NCBI GenBank assembly: GCA_031550605.1
Contig: JAVBOK010000041.1
Coordinates: 1 to 64,000, forward strand
Source: FLUQ01 sp031550605
Lineage (GTDB): Bacteria > Desulfobacterota > Desulfovibrionia > Desulfovibrionales > Desulfovibrionaceae
Direction: 5' to 3'
Length of the DNA: 64,000 nucleotides
Positions 44,088 through 53,692 of the stretch are shown piece by piece. The position numbers and the translations under genes were made by a program. Below the pieces are notes generated by a model. It was not told where the DNA came from. It did no database searches and saw only the letters and a program-made list of their open reading frames with translations. The first letter of the stretch is position 1; the number at the start of each line of letters is the position of its first letter.

Positions 44088-45068
44088 TTACACCATTTCT
44101 CTGATTTTCGCCGCGATGGCTTTTTCATCGGGGATCAGCGGAAATTCCAGGGCCGGGCTGAAAGGCAGCGGCACGTCGGCGGTGCCCAGGCGTTCCACCG
44201 GGGCTTCCAGGTCATAGAACACGTCGCGCATGATGCGCAACGCGATCTCGCCGCTGATGCCGAAACTGACGTGCCCTTCGTCCACGATCAGCAGCTTGCC
44301 GGTTTTTTTCACCGAGTTGATAATGCTGTCCGTATCCAGGGGCACGATGGTCCGCAAATCGATCAGTTCCGCGGAAACGCCTTCTTTGCGCAGCTGGACC
44401 ACCGCCTTTTCCGCCTTGACCGTCATCATGGAACTGGCGACCACGGTGACGTCGGTGCCTTCGGACACGATCCTGGCCTTGCCGAAAGGAATGCATAGGT
44501 CCTGCCCTTCGTCGGGCACGTCGCCGAATTTGGTGGTGTAGAGCATCTTGTGCTCAAAAAACACCACGGGGTTGTTGTCGCGGATGGCCGTTTTGAGCAG
44601 ACCCTTGGTTTCTCCGGCAGTGGACGGCAGCACCACCTTCAGACCGGGGCAGTGGGCCATCCAGGCGTGCAGGCTCTGCGAATGCTGCGCCGCGGAAGAA
44701 CGCCCGCCGCCCAGCGGCATGCGCAGGGTCAGGGGCACACGGGCCTGGCCGCCGGACATATAGGTGATCTTCGCCGCCTGGTTGCAGATCTGGTCCATCG
44801 CGACCATCAGAAAATCCGCGAACATCAGTTCGATGACCGGCCGCATGCCCACGATGGCCGCGCCGACCCCGATGCCCACGATGCCCGCCTCCGAAATGGG
44901 GGAATCCTTGCAGCGCAGGTCCCCGTACTTTTCATACAGGCCCGCCGTGCATTTGAAATTGCCGCCGATAAGGCCGACATCCTCGCCCATTACGAACACG
45001 TTTTCGTCGCGGGCCATTTCCTCGTCCAGGGCCTCGCGGATCGCGTCTCTCACCATCAATTCCCGCAT
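44088..45068 (-). CDS. acoB: 2-oxoacid/acetoin dehydrogenase E1 beta
   Basis: A 326-residue transketolase-like E1 beta subunit. EDVGLIGGNFKCTAGL, the PFGKARIV strip and a C-terminal transketolase_C domain are typical. It pairs with AcoA to decarboxylate the 2-oxoacid (or acetoin) and pass the acyl unit to lipoate. GGGAGG lies eight bases before the ATG. Confidence 0.94.
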   Translation of the reverse strand: MRELMVRDAIREALDEEMARDENVFVMGEDVGLIGGNFKCTAGLYEKYGDLRCKDSPISEAGIVGIGVGAAIVGMRPVIELMFADFLMVAMDQICNQAAKITYMSGGQARVPLTLRMPLGGGRSSAAQHSQSLHAWMAHCPGLKVVLPSTAGETKGLLKTAIRDNNPVVFFEHKMLYTTKFGDVPDEGQDLCIPFGKARIVSEGTDVTVVASSMMTVKAEKAVVQLRKEGVSAELIDLRTIVPLDTDSIINSVKKTGKLLIVDEGHVSFGISGEIALRIMRDVFYDLEAPVERLGTADVPLPFSPALEFPLIPDEKAIAAKIREMV

Positions 45069-45109
45069 ATGAAAAACCTCCCGAAGGATCGGTGACTGTT
45101 GAGGTTCAC

Positions 45110-46069
45110 TCAGGCCGCGAATACGTCCGTGTAGGCCTCGGACACCTCGGCGTATCCGCTTTCGGAGGCGAACGCGCAGGCGGCGGCGATCTCTTTTTCC
45201 ACGCCGGCCCTGATGCTTTCCATTACGGCCGAATCCAGCAGACCGTTTTTTTCCAGCCTGGCGATGGGGTCTTTGGCCTTCCAGTCCGCCACTTCCCTTT
45301 CAGGACGGTACACGCCGGGATCGCCCACATGGTGCCCCTGCCAGCGGTAGGTCAGGCATTCGATCATGGTCGGCCCCTGGCCGGAACGGGCCCGTTTCAC
45401 CGCTTGGGACACTTCTTCGTGCACGACGAACACGTCGTTGCCGTCGATGGTCAGGCCGGGCATGCCGTAGCCGGCCGCGCGCTTGGCCAGCTGGTGTTCC
45501 TTGGTCACCTTGCGGGTGTCCACGGAAATGCCGTACAGGTTGTTCTCGACGATAAAGATGATGGGCAGATCCCAGGCCGCGGCCATGTTCGCGCTTTCAT
45601 GAAAGGCGCCTTCATTGATGGCCCCGTCCCCGAAAAAGGCCATGGTCACCTTGTTGTCGCCCCGCAATTTGCTGGCGTAGGCCGCGCCCGTGGCGATGGG
45701 AATTTCGCCGGCCACGATGCCGTTGGCTCCCAGAATGCCCTTGTCCAGGGCCATGATGTGCATGGAGCCGCCCTTGCCTTTGGAATAGCCGGTTTTTTTG
45801 CCCAGAATTTCCGCCATCATGCGGTTCAGATCCGCCCCGCGCGCCACCAGGTGCCCGTGTCCCCTGTGGTTGCTGCCGATATAGTCGTCGTCCTTCAGCG
45901 CGCCGCAGGCGCCCGTGGCAATGGCTTCCTGCCCCAGGTACAGGTGGGCCAGGCCGGGCATTTTCCCCTGCTTGTAGAATTCAAAGACCTCTTCCTCGAA
46001 CCGCCGCATCCGGTACATGACCGTATAGAACTGTCCGGCAAGGGTCTTGCGGGCGTTGGCCTTGCTCAT
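45110..46069 (-). CDS. acoA: 2-oxoacid/acetoin dehydrogenase E1 alpha
   Basis: A 319-residue thiamine diphosphate enzyme. The GDG-x(n)-N motif is seen as FFGDGAINEG followed by VENNLYG, and the phosphorylation-loop-like HRGHGHLVARG is present. The ATG at 46069 follows GGAGG; the longer ORF to 46129 lacks a site. It is the first gene of the acoA-acoB-acoC-lpdA-GDSL-lplA run. By similarity and neighbours (an AcoR activator) acetoin is a plausible substrate, but pyruvate or another 2-oxoacid cannot be excluded. Confidence 0.94.
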   Translation of the reverse strand: MSKANARKTLAGQFYTVMYRMRRFEEEVFEFYKQGKMPGLAHLYLGQEAIATGACGALKDDDYIGSNHRGHGHLVARGADLNRMMAEILGKKTGYSKGKGGSMHIMALDKGILGANGIVAGEIPIATGAAYASKLRGDNKVTMAFFGDGAINEGAFHESANMAAAWDLPIIFIVENNLYGISVDTRKVTKEHQLAKRAAGYGMPGLTIDGNDVFVVHEEVSQAVKRARSGQGPTMIECLTYRWQGHHVGDPGVYRPEREVADWKAKDPIARLEKNGLLDSAVMESIRAGVEKEIAAACAFASESGYAEVSEAYTDVFAA

Positions 46070-46165
46070 GCGTGTATCCTCCATGGAAACATGGCTGAAA
46101 TATGGTTTGCTGTCGCTGTCGCGCGGCATGCGCGAACGACGCCCCCCATGCGGTTACCTGCCCTA

Positions 46166-46182
46166 TGCAATATGCGGTCCGC
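46166..46182 (-). promoter_or_regulatory. Possible sigma-54 promoter of aco operon
   Basis: Minus-strand GCGGACCGCATATTGCA has GG and GC with correct spacing and a perfect TTGCA -12 element but a poor -24 element. About 85 bases upstream a GACAG-N6-CTGTC dyad (46255-46270) could be the AcoR site. Confidence 0.4.
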
Positions 46183-46333
46183 CACTGATATGGAAATAAA
46201 CTTTTTAATATATAAGTGTGTTAGGTAGCAGAAACACCCCGCCCGATTGCGCCGGACAGGGCATTCTGTCTTATTATGGTACATTGTCGCGGAATGCTGC
46301 GTCACCCGCGCAAGGCAGGATCCCGGGGCCGGG

Positions 46334-48358
46334 TCATGCGGCCGTTTCGGCCAGCTTGCGGTACAGCGTGCTGCGGCTGATGCCCAATGAGCGCGCCGCC
46401 GCGCTCATGTTGCCGCCGTGCCGCTCGATGGCCGCGCGCAAAAGGTGCAGGGAATGCTCGCGCAGGCCAAGACTGCCCTCCGCCGGCCATCCGTCCCGAG
46501 CCGGACCGGGAAACGCGATGTCCTCGGCAGCCGCCCGCGGCGAGGATTCCAGCACGTTGCGGGGCAAAAATTCCCGCAGAATCGCCGGGGCGGCCGTCTG
46601 TTCCCAATAGGCCAGCAACGACGCGTGCTTCAGGGCGTTTTCCAGTTCCCGGATGTTGCCGGGCCAGGCATGGTCGTGCAGCGCGTTCAGGGCGCAGGGG
46701 GCCAGCGACAGGATTTTGCGCCCCTTTTCCCTGGCGATGCGCCGGAGAATATGGGCGCAGAGCGGCTCCAGATCCTCCATGCGGCTGCGCAGGGGCGGAA
46801 TGACCAGTTCCACTTCGTTCAGCCTGTGGTACAGGTCTTCCCGGAACTCGCCCCGGCGGATGGCCTCCGAAAAATCCGTGTTGCTGGCCGCGATGATGAA
46901 CACATCCACGGGAATGGGCTTTGTGCCGCCGACCCGCACGATCTCGCGCTCCTGTATGGCCCGCAAAAGCTTCGCCTGGGCGGCCACGGGAAGGGAGTTG
47001 ATCTCGTCAAGAAACAGCGTGCCGCCGTGGGCCAGTTCCAGCTTGCCGGCCATGCCTTCGCGCCGCACGCCGGTGAAGGCCCCCCGCTCGTGGCCGAACA
47101 GTTCCGCCTCCACCAGTTCCGAAGGCAGGGTCGGGCAGGATATGGGCACAAAGGGTTCCTTGCGGCGCGGTCCGGCGTTGTGCATGGCCTGGGCGACCAG
47201 TTCCTTGCCGGTGCCGCTTTCCCCGGCGATGATCACCCGCTCCGCGCCGCAAGCCGCCATGCGGGCGAGCGTTATCTGCCGCCGCAGCGCCGGGGAATCG
47301 CCGATGATATCCGCGAAGGTGAACTTGGCCACATGTCCGCGGACCCGGCGGGAAACATCCAGAAAGGCCTGCTTTTCCGAAAGGCTGAGCAGCACCCCTT
47401 CCATGGGTTTTACCAGGCCGGTCAGGCGGCAGATAAACTGACGCTGTCCGGCCGGCAGGGACAGGGTCACTTCCCGGCCCTCGTGCGCGGCATTGGCCGT
47501 AAGCAAAGGAATGAAGCCCTCGTCGGGCCGGGTCAGGTCGATAAAGTTCCTGCCCAGACCTTCCGCCGCGGACAGTTCCAGCATACGGCAGGCGGACGGG
47601 TTCATGTTCAGGATCACGCCCCGGGAATCAAGGGCGACAATGCCTTCGGACAGGGAACTGTGGATGGTTTCCACCATGGCGGAAAGACGCGAATTTTCCT
47701 CGTTCAGCGAGGCTTCGCGGATCAGGCCGTTGATGCTGGCGGCCGCGGCCGTCACCAGACCCAGAGTGTGCAACTGCTGCGTCCCCTTGGGGCCGGAAAG
47801 GGTGCACACCCCCATAAGTTCGCCGCCAGCCCCAAAAATGGGCGCGGAAGAGCAGGTCCAGTCGTGGTGCATCACCTTGAAATGCGCGCAGCCGGTCATC
47901 TGGACGGGACGGCGTTCGTCAAGGCACAGACTGATGGCGTTGGTGCCCGCGTGATCGCAGTCGCGCATGGCCCCCGCCATGTAATTGTTCTCCGCCGCCC
48001 TGGCCTTGATGCCCTCGTCGCCCATGATGTGCAGCACGCAGCCGGAAGCGTCGCTAAGCACCACAAGAAAATCGGTGCCCCGCGCCGCTTCCTGCAAAAG
48101 GCCCAGAGTGGGCAGGGAACATTGCCGCAAGAGGGCGTTGTCCCGCACCCGGGCGGAAAACACGTGCGGCGCAAGAACAGGCACCGGCGTCGCATCGTCC
48201 GGGTCGATGCCCGCCCGTTTGCTGCTCTGCCACGAGTGCAGCACGGCGGCGGGCACCCCTTTGACCACGGGCTTGCACCGCAGGACGCCATCTTCCCATT
48301 GCCGGCGGGAACATTCGATAATCAAAGGGGGCAAAAGCTGACCGGCTTGTACAACCAT
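46334..48358 (-). CDS. acoR: AcoR-type sigma-54 activator
   Basis: A 674-residue enhancer-binding protein: N-terminal GAF-like sensor (about 60-200), PAS (about 215-330, NMNPSACRML), AAA+ with Walker A GESGTGKE and Walker B TLFLDEI, and Fis-type HTH (NMSAAARSLGISRSTLYRKL). The sigma-54 contact loop reads GAFTGV rather than GAFTGA (near residue 425). ATG 48358 has GGGAGG just upstream; the ORF's ATG at 48370 has none. It sits between the aco operon and a divergent TRAP operon and may control either or both. Confidence 0.9.
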   Translation of the reverse strand: MVVQAGQLLPPLIIECSRRQWEDGVLRCKPVVKGVPAAVLHSWQSSKRAGIDPDDATPVPVLAPHVFSARVRDNALLRQCSLPTLGLLQEAARGTDFLVVLSDASGCVLHIMGDEGIKARAAENNYMAGAMRDCDHAGTNAISLCLDERRPVQMTGCAHFKVMHHDWTCSSAPIFGAGGELMGVCTLSGPKGTQQLHTLGLVTAAAASINGLIREASLNEENSRLSAMVETIHSSLSEGIVALDSRGVILNMNPSACRMLELSAAEGLGRNFIDLTRPDEGFIPLLTANAAHEGREVTLSLPAGQRQFICRLTGLVKPMEGVLLSLSEKQAFLDVSRRVRGHVAKFTFADIIGDSPALRRQITLARMAACGAERVIIAGESGTGKELVAQAMHNAGPRRKEPFVPISCPTLPSELVEAELFGHERGAFTGVRREGMAGKLELAHGGTLFLDEINSLPVAAQAKLLRAIQEREIVRVGGTKPIPVDVFIIAASNTDFSEAIRRGEFREDLYHRLNEVELVIPPLRSRMEDLEPLCAHILRRIAREKGRKILSLAPCALNALHDHAWPGNIRELENALKHASLLAYWEQTAAPAILREFLPRNVLESSPRAAAEDIAFPGPARDGWPAEGSLGLREHSLHLLRAAIERHGGNMSAAARSLGISRSTLYRKLAETAA

Positions 48359-48626
48359 AAATCCTCCCATGTCCCATTTTGCGACAATCTTCTTGTGTAA
48401 ACCGGAACAGAAGCGGCGTCAACTTCGCTTCATTTTTTGTTCCATGTGCCGATGCCGTGCCATTATGGGGCATATGTCCGTCCGAATTGTGCCAAATGCA
48501 GCGTGGTTTAAAAATATATCCAATAATTTCAGAGGACATTCGACAAGCATAGTTATTGCATGTTAATTGCTTCATGCCCTGTTCGGCACCTGAAACACAA
48601 CCCACCATAGAGACAAGGAGTTCCGC

Positions 48627-49664
48627 ATGAACCGCAGACATGTGATCGCGCTGCTGCTCGCCCTGAGCATGGTCTTTTCCGCCGCCGGTTTCGCGGCCGC
48701 GGCCGAAAAAACCTATACCTTCAAAATCGCGCACATCGGCACCGATAACGATGCAAGCGGGGTTGCCTTCAAGTATTTGAAAAAAATACTGGAAGAACGT
48801 ACCAAGGGCCGGATCAAGGTCACCGTCTACGGCGCGAAATCCATGGCCCAGTCCGACACCGAACTGGGTGAAATCGTCCGCCAGAACACGGTGCAGATGG
48901 TAAACGTGCCCACGCACACTCTATCCGCCATGGCCAACATTCCGGAATACAAAATTTTTGAGTTTCCCTACCTGTTTTCGAGCTGGGAAGAAATCTACAA
49001 GGTCCTGGACAGCGACATGGCCAAGCGCTGGGCCCAGAAGCTGGAAAAAGACGCGGGCGTCACGGTGTATCACGGCCTGGTCAAGGGCTGGCTGAGCATC
49101 GGCACCAAGAAAGGCCCCATCAACGTGCCCGGCGACCTCAAAGGCCTGAAAATCAGAACCATGTCCACGGACATGCAGATGGGCCTGATCAGCTCTTTCG
49201 GCGCCAGCCCCACGATCATCGCATACGGCGAACTGTACACCGCCGTGCAGCAGGGCACGGTGGACGGCATGCTGACCGCCACATCGCTGTATAAAACGGA
49301 CAAGTTCTGCGAAGTGATCAAATATCTGTCCATCGTCCGCGCCACGGCCCACTTCCACATGACCACCATCAACAAGAAATGGCTGGATTCCCTGCCCGCC
49401 GACCTGCGCGCGATTTTTGACCAGAGCATCAAGGACTTCACCATGTTCGCCCGCGACGGCGAAAAGAAACTGGACGGCGAGGCCATCATCGCCATGGAAA
49501 AGGAAAACGGCGTGAAGATCCGCCAGTATACGGAACAGGAACTGGCCCCCTTCAAGACCGCAACCAAAGCCGTGTGGGAAAAGAACTACGACCTGCCCGG
49601 CAAAGGCGTTCTGGACGACGTGCTCAAGTTCCTTGGCAAAGACTACAAGACGCTGCTGCAGTAA
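48627..49664 (+). CDS. dctP: TRAP solute-binding protein (DctP)
   Basis: A 345-residue periplasmic DctP-family protein with a signal peptide of about 26 residues (ending AAAAEK). GLKIRTMSTDMQMG and GELYTAVQQGTVDGML match the family. AAGGAG is six bases before the ATG. First gene of the second TRAP operon. Confidence 0.93.
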   Translation: MNRRHVIALLLALSMVFSAAGFAAAAEKTYTFKIAHIGTDNDASGVAFKYLKKILEERTKGRIKVTVYGAKSMAQSDTELGEIVRQNTVQMVNVPTHTLSAMANIPEYKIFEFPYLFSSWEEIYKVLDSDMAKRWAQKLEKDAGVTVYHGLVKGWLSIGTKKGPINVPGDLKGLKIRTMSTDMQMGLISSFGASPTIIAYGELYTAVQQGTVDGMLTATSLYKTDKFCEVIKYLSIVRATAHFHMTTINKKWLDSLPADLRAIFDQSIKDFTMFARDGEKKLDGEAIIAMEKENGVKIRQYTEQELAPFKTATKAVWEKNYDLPGKGVLDDVLKFLGKDYKTLLQ

Positions 49665-49778
49665 GCGGTTGCCGGCGGGAAAGCCCTTGAGCCGGCTTTC
49701 CCGCCGCATCGTGTGGCCTTTTCACTTTGAGCGATCCACTCATTTCATTCGTGAAATTCTCCACCCAAGGCGGGTTGA

Positions 49779-50312
49779 ATGGAAGCACAAGAAAAAAGCA
49801 AATGGTATGACGAAATAGAGAGCACCGTCTGCGTCGGCATCATGATGGTCATGCTTGCCATTTTGTTCTACCAGGTGGTGGCGCGATACGGCTTCGGCGT
49901 CACGAACGCGTGGTGCGACGAACTGTCGCGTTACGCCCTGGTCTGGCTCGGGTATCTGTCCGCCTGCTATGCCATCGTGCACAACGCCCATATCAAAATC
50001 GACCTTTTCATCAAAATATGGCCCAAATCCTGGCGCAACGGGATCAAGCTGCTGAGCAACGTCATCTTTTTCATCTACGCGCTGGTTGTCGCCTATTACA
50101 GCGGAACCTGGCTGTACGGCCTGATGAAAAGCGGGGCCATTACCCTGGGCTTGAAGCTGCCCATGGCGCTTTTTTGCCTGATCGTGCCCCTCAGCCACAT
50201 TTTTATGGCCGTCCGCCTGGCCCAGTTGGAAATACGGCTGATCAGAAATCCGAAACTGCTGGCGGACCCCACCGACGAAGCCCCCGGCGAAAACGACAGG
50301 GAAGGACAATAA
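49779..50312 (+). CDS. dctQ: TRAP small permease (DctQ)
   Basis: A 177-residue four-helix protein with the conserved NAWCDELSRYALVWLGYLSA stretch. It pairs with DctM, which begins one base after its stop, and ends in an acidic tail. Confidence 0.9.
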   Translation: MEAQEKSKWYDEIESTVCVGIMMVMLAILFYQVVARYGFGVTNAWCDELSRYALVWLGYLSACYAIVHNAHIKIDLFIKIWPKSWRNGIKLLSNVIFFIYALVVAYYSGTWLYGLMKSGAITLGLKLPMALFCLIVPLSHIFMAVRLAQLEIRLIRNPKLLADPTDEAPGENDREGQ

Positions 50313-50313
50313 C

Positions 50314-51600
50314 ATGACAGGCCTGTCGTTGATCCTCATTTTTCTGGCCCTGCTGTTTTTCGGCCTGCCCATCATGATCGCCATCGGCGTGGCCAGCGTC
50401 GCGTACTGCCTGATATTCGACCCCGTGCCCATCGCCATGATCATGAACACCTATTTCACAGCGCTGGATTCTTTTCCGCTGATCGCGGTGCCCTTTTTCA
50501 TCCTGGCCGGGGAACTGATGATGCAGGGCGGCATTTCCGACCGGCTGATCAACTTCTGCCGGGCGCTTCTGGGCGCGGCAACCGGCGCCCTGGGGTCCGT
50601 CACCGTGGTGGCCAGCATGATCTTCGCGGCGGTGGCCGGGTCCGGGACAGCCACGGTGGCCTGCATCGGCGGCATCACTATCCCGGAAATGATCCGCGAA
50701 AAATACGACAGGGGTTTCGCCTGCGCCCTGGCCGCAACGGCCGGTGCCCTTGGCCCCATCATCCCCCCCAGCGTGGCCATGATCCTGTACGGGGTCTGCT
50801 GCGGGGTTTCCATCACCAAACTGTTCATCGGCGGTGTTGTTCCGGGCATCATGATCACCATCGGCCTGGTCCTGCTGGTGCGCCATGTGGCCAAAAAACA
50901 CGGGTACGGCATTTCCGCGGAAGAAGCCGCGAAGCACAAAGTGCCGTTGGGCAGAGCAACCAAAGAGGCCTTCTGGTCCCTGCTGATCCCGGTCATCATC
51001 CTGGGCGGCATCTACGGCGGCGTCTTCACGCCCACGGAAGCGGCCGTGGTGGCCTGCGTGGTCGCGCTGTACGTCGGCATTTTCGTGTACAGGGAATACA
51101 CGATCAGAGAAATTCCCAGGGTGTTCAAAAAAGCGGTCCTGACCACCGGGACCATTCTGCTGCTGGTGTCCTGCGCCACGGCCCTGGGCCGTCTGCTGAC
51201 CGTGGAACAGATACCGGAACAGCTGGCCGAGGCCCTGATCGGCATATCAAGCAACAAATACGTGCTGCTGCTGATCATCAACCTCTTTCTGCTGGTGGTC
51301 GGCATGTTTATGGAAACGTATGCCGCCATCATCATCCTGGCCCCGGTCCTGCTGCCCACCATTACGGAAGCGGGCATCGACCCCCTGCATTTCGGTCTGA
51401 TCATGACCATCAACCTGACCATCGGCCTGTGCACCCCGCCCGTGGGGGTCAACCTGTTCATCGCCACCAGGATCGGCAACTGCCCCATCGAACGGATGTT
51501 CAAATGGCTGGCCCCGACCCTGCTGGTTCTGCTCTTTGTCCTGATGCTGGTCACGTACATTCCGGCTCTGTCCCTCTTTCTGCCGAGTCTTCTGGGGTGA
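50314..51600 (+). CDS. dctM: TRAP large permease (DctM)
   Basis: A 428-residue permease with SGTATVACIGGITIP and PPVGVNLFIATR family motifs, about twelve helices. AAGGA precedes its ATG inside the end of dctQ. A strong terminator follows. Confidence 0.94.
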   Translation: MTGLSLILIFLALLFFGLPIMIAIGVASVAYCLIFDPVPIAMIMNTYFTALDSFPLIAVPFFILAGELMMQGGISDRLINFCRALLGAATGALGSVTVVASMIFAAVAGSGTATVACIGGITIPEMIREKYDRGFACALAATAGALGPIIPPSVAMILYGVCCGVSITKLFIGGVVPGIMITIGLVLLVRHVAKKHGYGISAEEAAKHKVPLGRATKEAFWSLLIPVIILGGIYGGVFTPTEAAVVACVVALYVGIFVYREYTIREIPRVFKKAVLTTGTILLLVSCATALGRLLTVEQIPEQLAEALIGISSNKYVLLLIINLFLLVVGMFMETYAAIIILAPVLLPTITEAGIDPLHFGLIMTINLTIGLCTPPVGVNLFIATRIGNCPIERMFKWLAPTLLVLLFVLMLVTYIPALSLFLPSLLG

Positions 51601-51916
51601 GCGGGCATGCCGGCGCATCCGGGGCGGGAGCATTCCCGCCCCGGAATATTTTCCGCCCGCGATCCCGGCGTGAAAAAGAAGTGGCTTTTCCGGCCGGTAC
51701 TGCGCTATACTGCCTGCCGGCAGTACGGATCTGCCCGGCAACTCGGCCCTTTCCGGGCAGTTTCGCGCTGGGATGCCCGCATGGCGAGGGGCAAAGCCCG
51801 CCCGCAGGTATCTCGCGGCAAGGATCGAGGACAGATCCTTGCCGAGCGGTCCGGCTTTTTCCCAGTCACGCCGTTCTGGCCGGAGAATGCACCGCCAACC
51901 GTACCCGAGGAGACGC
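51601..51916. other. Intergenic interval, terminator and stem-loop
   Basis: 316 bp: terminator of the TRAP operon, then a GGCAAGGATC/GATCCTTGCC hairpin (51817-51843) in the leader of the lipoprotein gene. No other gene is supported. Confidence 0.6.
51619..51652 (+). terminator. Terminator of second TRAP operon
   Basis: CCGGGGCGGGA (51619-51629) and TCCCGCCCCGG (51634-51644) followed by AATATTTT, 18 bases after the dctM stop. Confidence 0.9.
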
Positions 51917-52345
51917 ATGCGAATTTGCCCCCTTCTTTTCATCCTGATGTGCGCTTTCAGCCTGACCGCCTGCATGGGCGGATCAGACACGGATACCCTC
52001 GATCCCGCCCCGGCTTCTTCGGCATCCCAGGCGCCGCAGGCCGCGCAGGCGCAACAGGCCCAGATCGAAATCGCCGTGGGCATGCCCGCGACAAAGGTTT
52101 CGCAGTTGCTGGGCGCCGCGGACTCCATCGACAAGGATTCGAAAGGCCGGGAAGTCTGGTTCTATGAACGCAAACGCGCCCAATTCGTCTATGCCTCCAA
52201 CGCGCGCAACGTGCAGGCTCTGGTCATCGGCGGCTATTCCGGCGGCGGCGACGGCCCCGCCAACAGCCTGCCCCTGAATCTGCGCATCACCTTTGACGGC
52301 TCGCGCAAGGTCATTGATTTCGCTTTCAACCAGATGGGGTTCTGA
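51917..52345 (+). CDS. BamE/SmpA-like lipoprotein
   Basis: A 142-residue lipoprotein: lipobox LTAC with the lipidated Cys at 19, a Ser/Ala/Gln-rich linker, then a small domain (about 50-140, VGMPATKVSQLLGAAD, GREVWFYE) with the BamE/SmpA two-helix fold pattern. It may assist the outer-membrane Bam machine or be a periplasmic lipoprotein of unknown role. The ATG at 51917 follows GAGGAG; the longer frame from 51773 has no site. Confidence 0.8.
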   Translation: MRICPLLFILMCAFSLTACMGGSDTDTLDPAPASSASQAPQAAQAQQAQIEIAVGMPATKVSQLLGAADSIDKDSKGREVWFYERKRAQFVYASNARNVQALVIGGYSGGGDGPANSLPLNLRITFDGSRKVIDFAFNQMGF

Positions 52346-52402
52346 TTTTCCCGCAACCAGCCGCCCCGCGCCCGATCCGCCGGGCGTGGGGCATATTCCG
52401 CC

Positions 52403-53692
52403 ATGGCCGTACCCGCTTTTGCCGCTTTTGCCGATCTTTCCCGCCATCTCGACGCGCTGGGCCTGTTCCGCATCCGTCCGGAACTGGGCCGCCTGCGCAC
52501 CGTGCTGCGGGAACTCGACATCCATTTCGGGGGGCGCACGGTACAGGTCGCCGGCACCAACGGCAAAGGTTCCACCTCCACTTTTCTGGCGGCGCTGGGC
52601 ATGGCCCACGGGTTGAAGGTCGGGCTGTTCACCTCGCCGCACTTTGTGTCCTTTCGCGAACGCATCCGCCTGAACAGCCGGCCGGTCGACGAAGAGGCCC
52701 TGCTCGGCCCGGCCAACGCGGTGATGGCCGCGGGGGGCGGAAAGCTCACCTATTTCGAATTTGTCACCGCCCTGGCCGCCCTCGTCTTTGCCGAAGCGAA
52801 AGCCGATCTCGCGGTGATGGAAACCGGCCTGGGCGGAACCTGGGACGCGGTCACGGCCCTGCCCGCCGACCTGGTGCTGTTCACGCCCATCGGCCTTGAT
52901 CACTGTAAAATACTCGGGGATACCGTCCCTGCCATCGCCCGCGACAAAGCCGGGGCCATCCGGCCCGACAGGCCCGTCATCAGCGCGCCGCAGGATACGG
53001 ACGCACGCAGGGCGCTGGAAGAGGCGGCGGCACGGCAAAACGCGCCCTTTGCCCTGGCCGGGGGACTGGAAACCCTGCCGGAAGACATCCGTAGCGGCAG
53101 ACGCGCCTTGCGCCTGCTGGGGGATCATCAGCACACCAACGCAGCCCTGGCCCTGGCTGCCTGGCGGACCCTGCGCCCCGGCCCCGACGGAGCCGACGCG
53201 GGGGCCGTCGTGCGCGGCCTGTGCGAGGCATTCATCCCCGGCCGCTTCCAGTTCGTGCCCGCCTCGCCCGCGCAAGGACACCCCGCCCTGCTGCTGGACG
53301 GGGCGCACAACGTGCACGGCATCAGCGCCCTGAGCGCGGCCCTGGCCAAACGCGGCATCGCCCCGGCGGCGGTCGTCTTTTCCTGCCTGAACGACAAGGA
53401 CCCCGCGGCCATGGCCGCCCATGTGCGCATTCTTTCCGGCGGGCCCGTGTTCATCCCTCCGATTGCGGACAATCCCAGAGCCCTGCCCCCGGAAACTCTG
53501 GCCACCCACATCGGCATGGCGGCCCGGCCCGCGACCAGCCTGTCCGAGGCCCTTGTCCGCGCCGCGGCCCACGTGGAAGAACGCCATGCGGATATGCCGG
53601 CGGCCGCTCGGCCTCCGGTGCTGTTCTGCGGCTCGCTCTACCTGCTCGGCGAATTCTTCGCCATGCGGCCCGAGTGCCTGGAATGCTGCTGA
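52403..53692 (+). CDS. folC: Folylpolyglutamate/dihydrofolate synthase
   Basis: A 429-residue Mur-ligase-fold enzyme that adds glutamate to folates (and probably to dihydropteroate). The ATP loop GTNGKGS is at 51-57; the TSPHFVSFRERIR and METGLGGTWDAV motifs are present. Located 57 bp below the lipoprotein gene in the same direction; convergent with the histidine kinase. Confidence 0.93.
   Translation: MAVPAFAAFADLSRHLDALGLFRIRPELGRLRTVLRELDIHFGGRTVQVAGTNGKGSTSTFLAALGMAHGLKVGLFTSPHFVSFRERIRLNSRPVDEEALLGPANAVMAAGGGKLTYFEFVTALAALVFAEAKADLAVMETGLGGTWDAVTALPADLVLFTPIGLDHCKILGDTVPAIARDKAGAIRPDRPVISAPQDTDARRALEEAAARQNAPFALAGGLETLPEDIRSGRRALRLLGDHQHTNAALALAAWRTLRPGPDGADAGAVVRGLCEAFIPGRFQFVPASPAQGHPALLLDGAHNVHGISALSAALAKRGIAPAAVVFSCLNDKDPAAMAAHVRILSGGPVFIPPIADNPRALPPETLATHIGMAARPATSLSEALVRAAAHVEERHADMPAAARPPVLFCGSLYLLGEFFAMRPECLECC

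Noticed and set aside
48447..48463. ATGGCACGGCATCGGCA (minus strand) before acoR
   Set aside because: The -24 part is perfect and the phase is right, but the -12 element is CGGCA, not TTGCA, and activator genes are seldom sigma-54 dependent; too weak to list.
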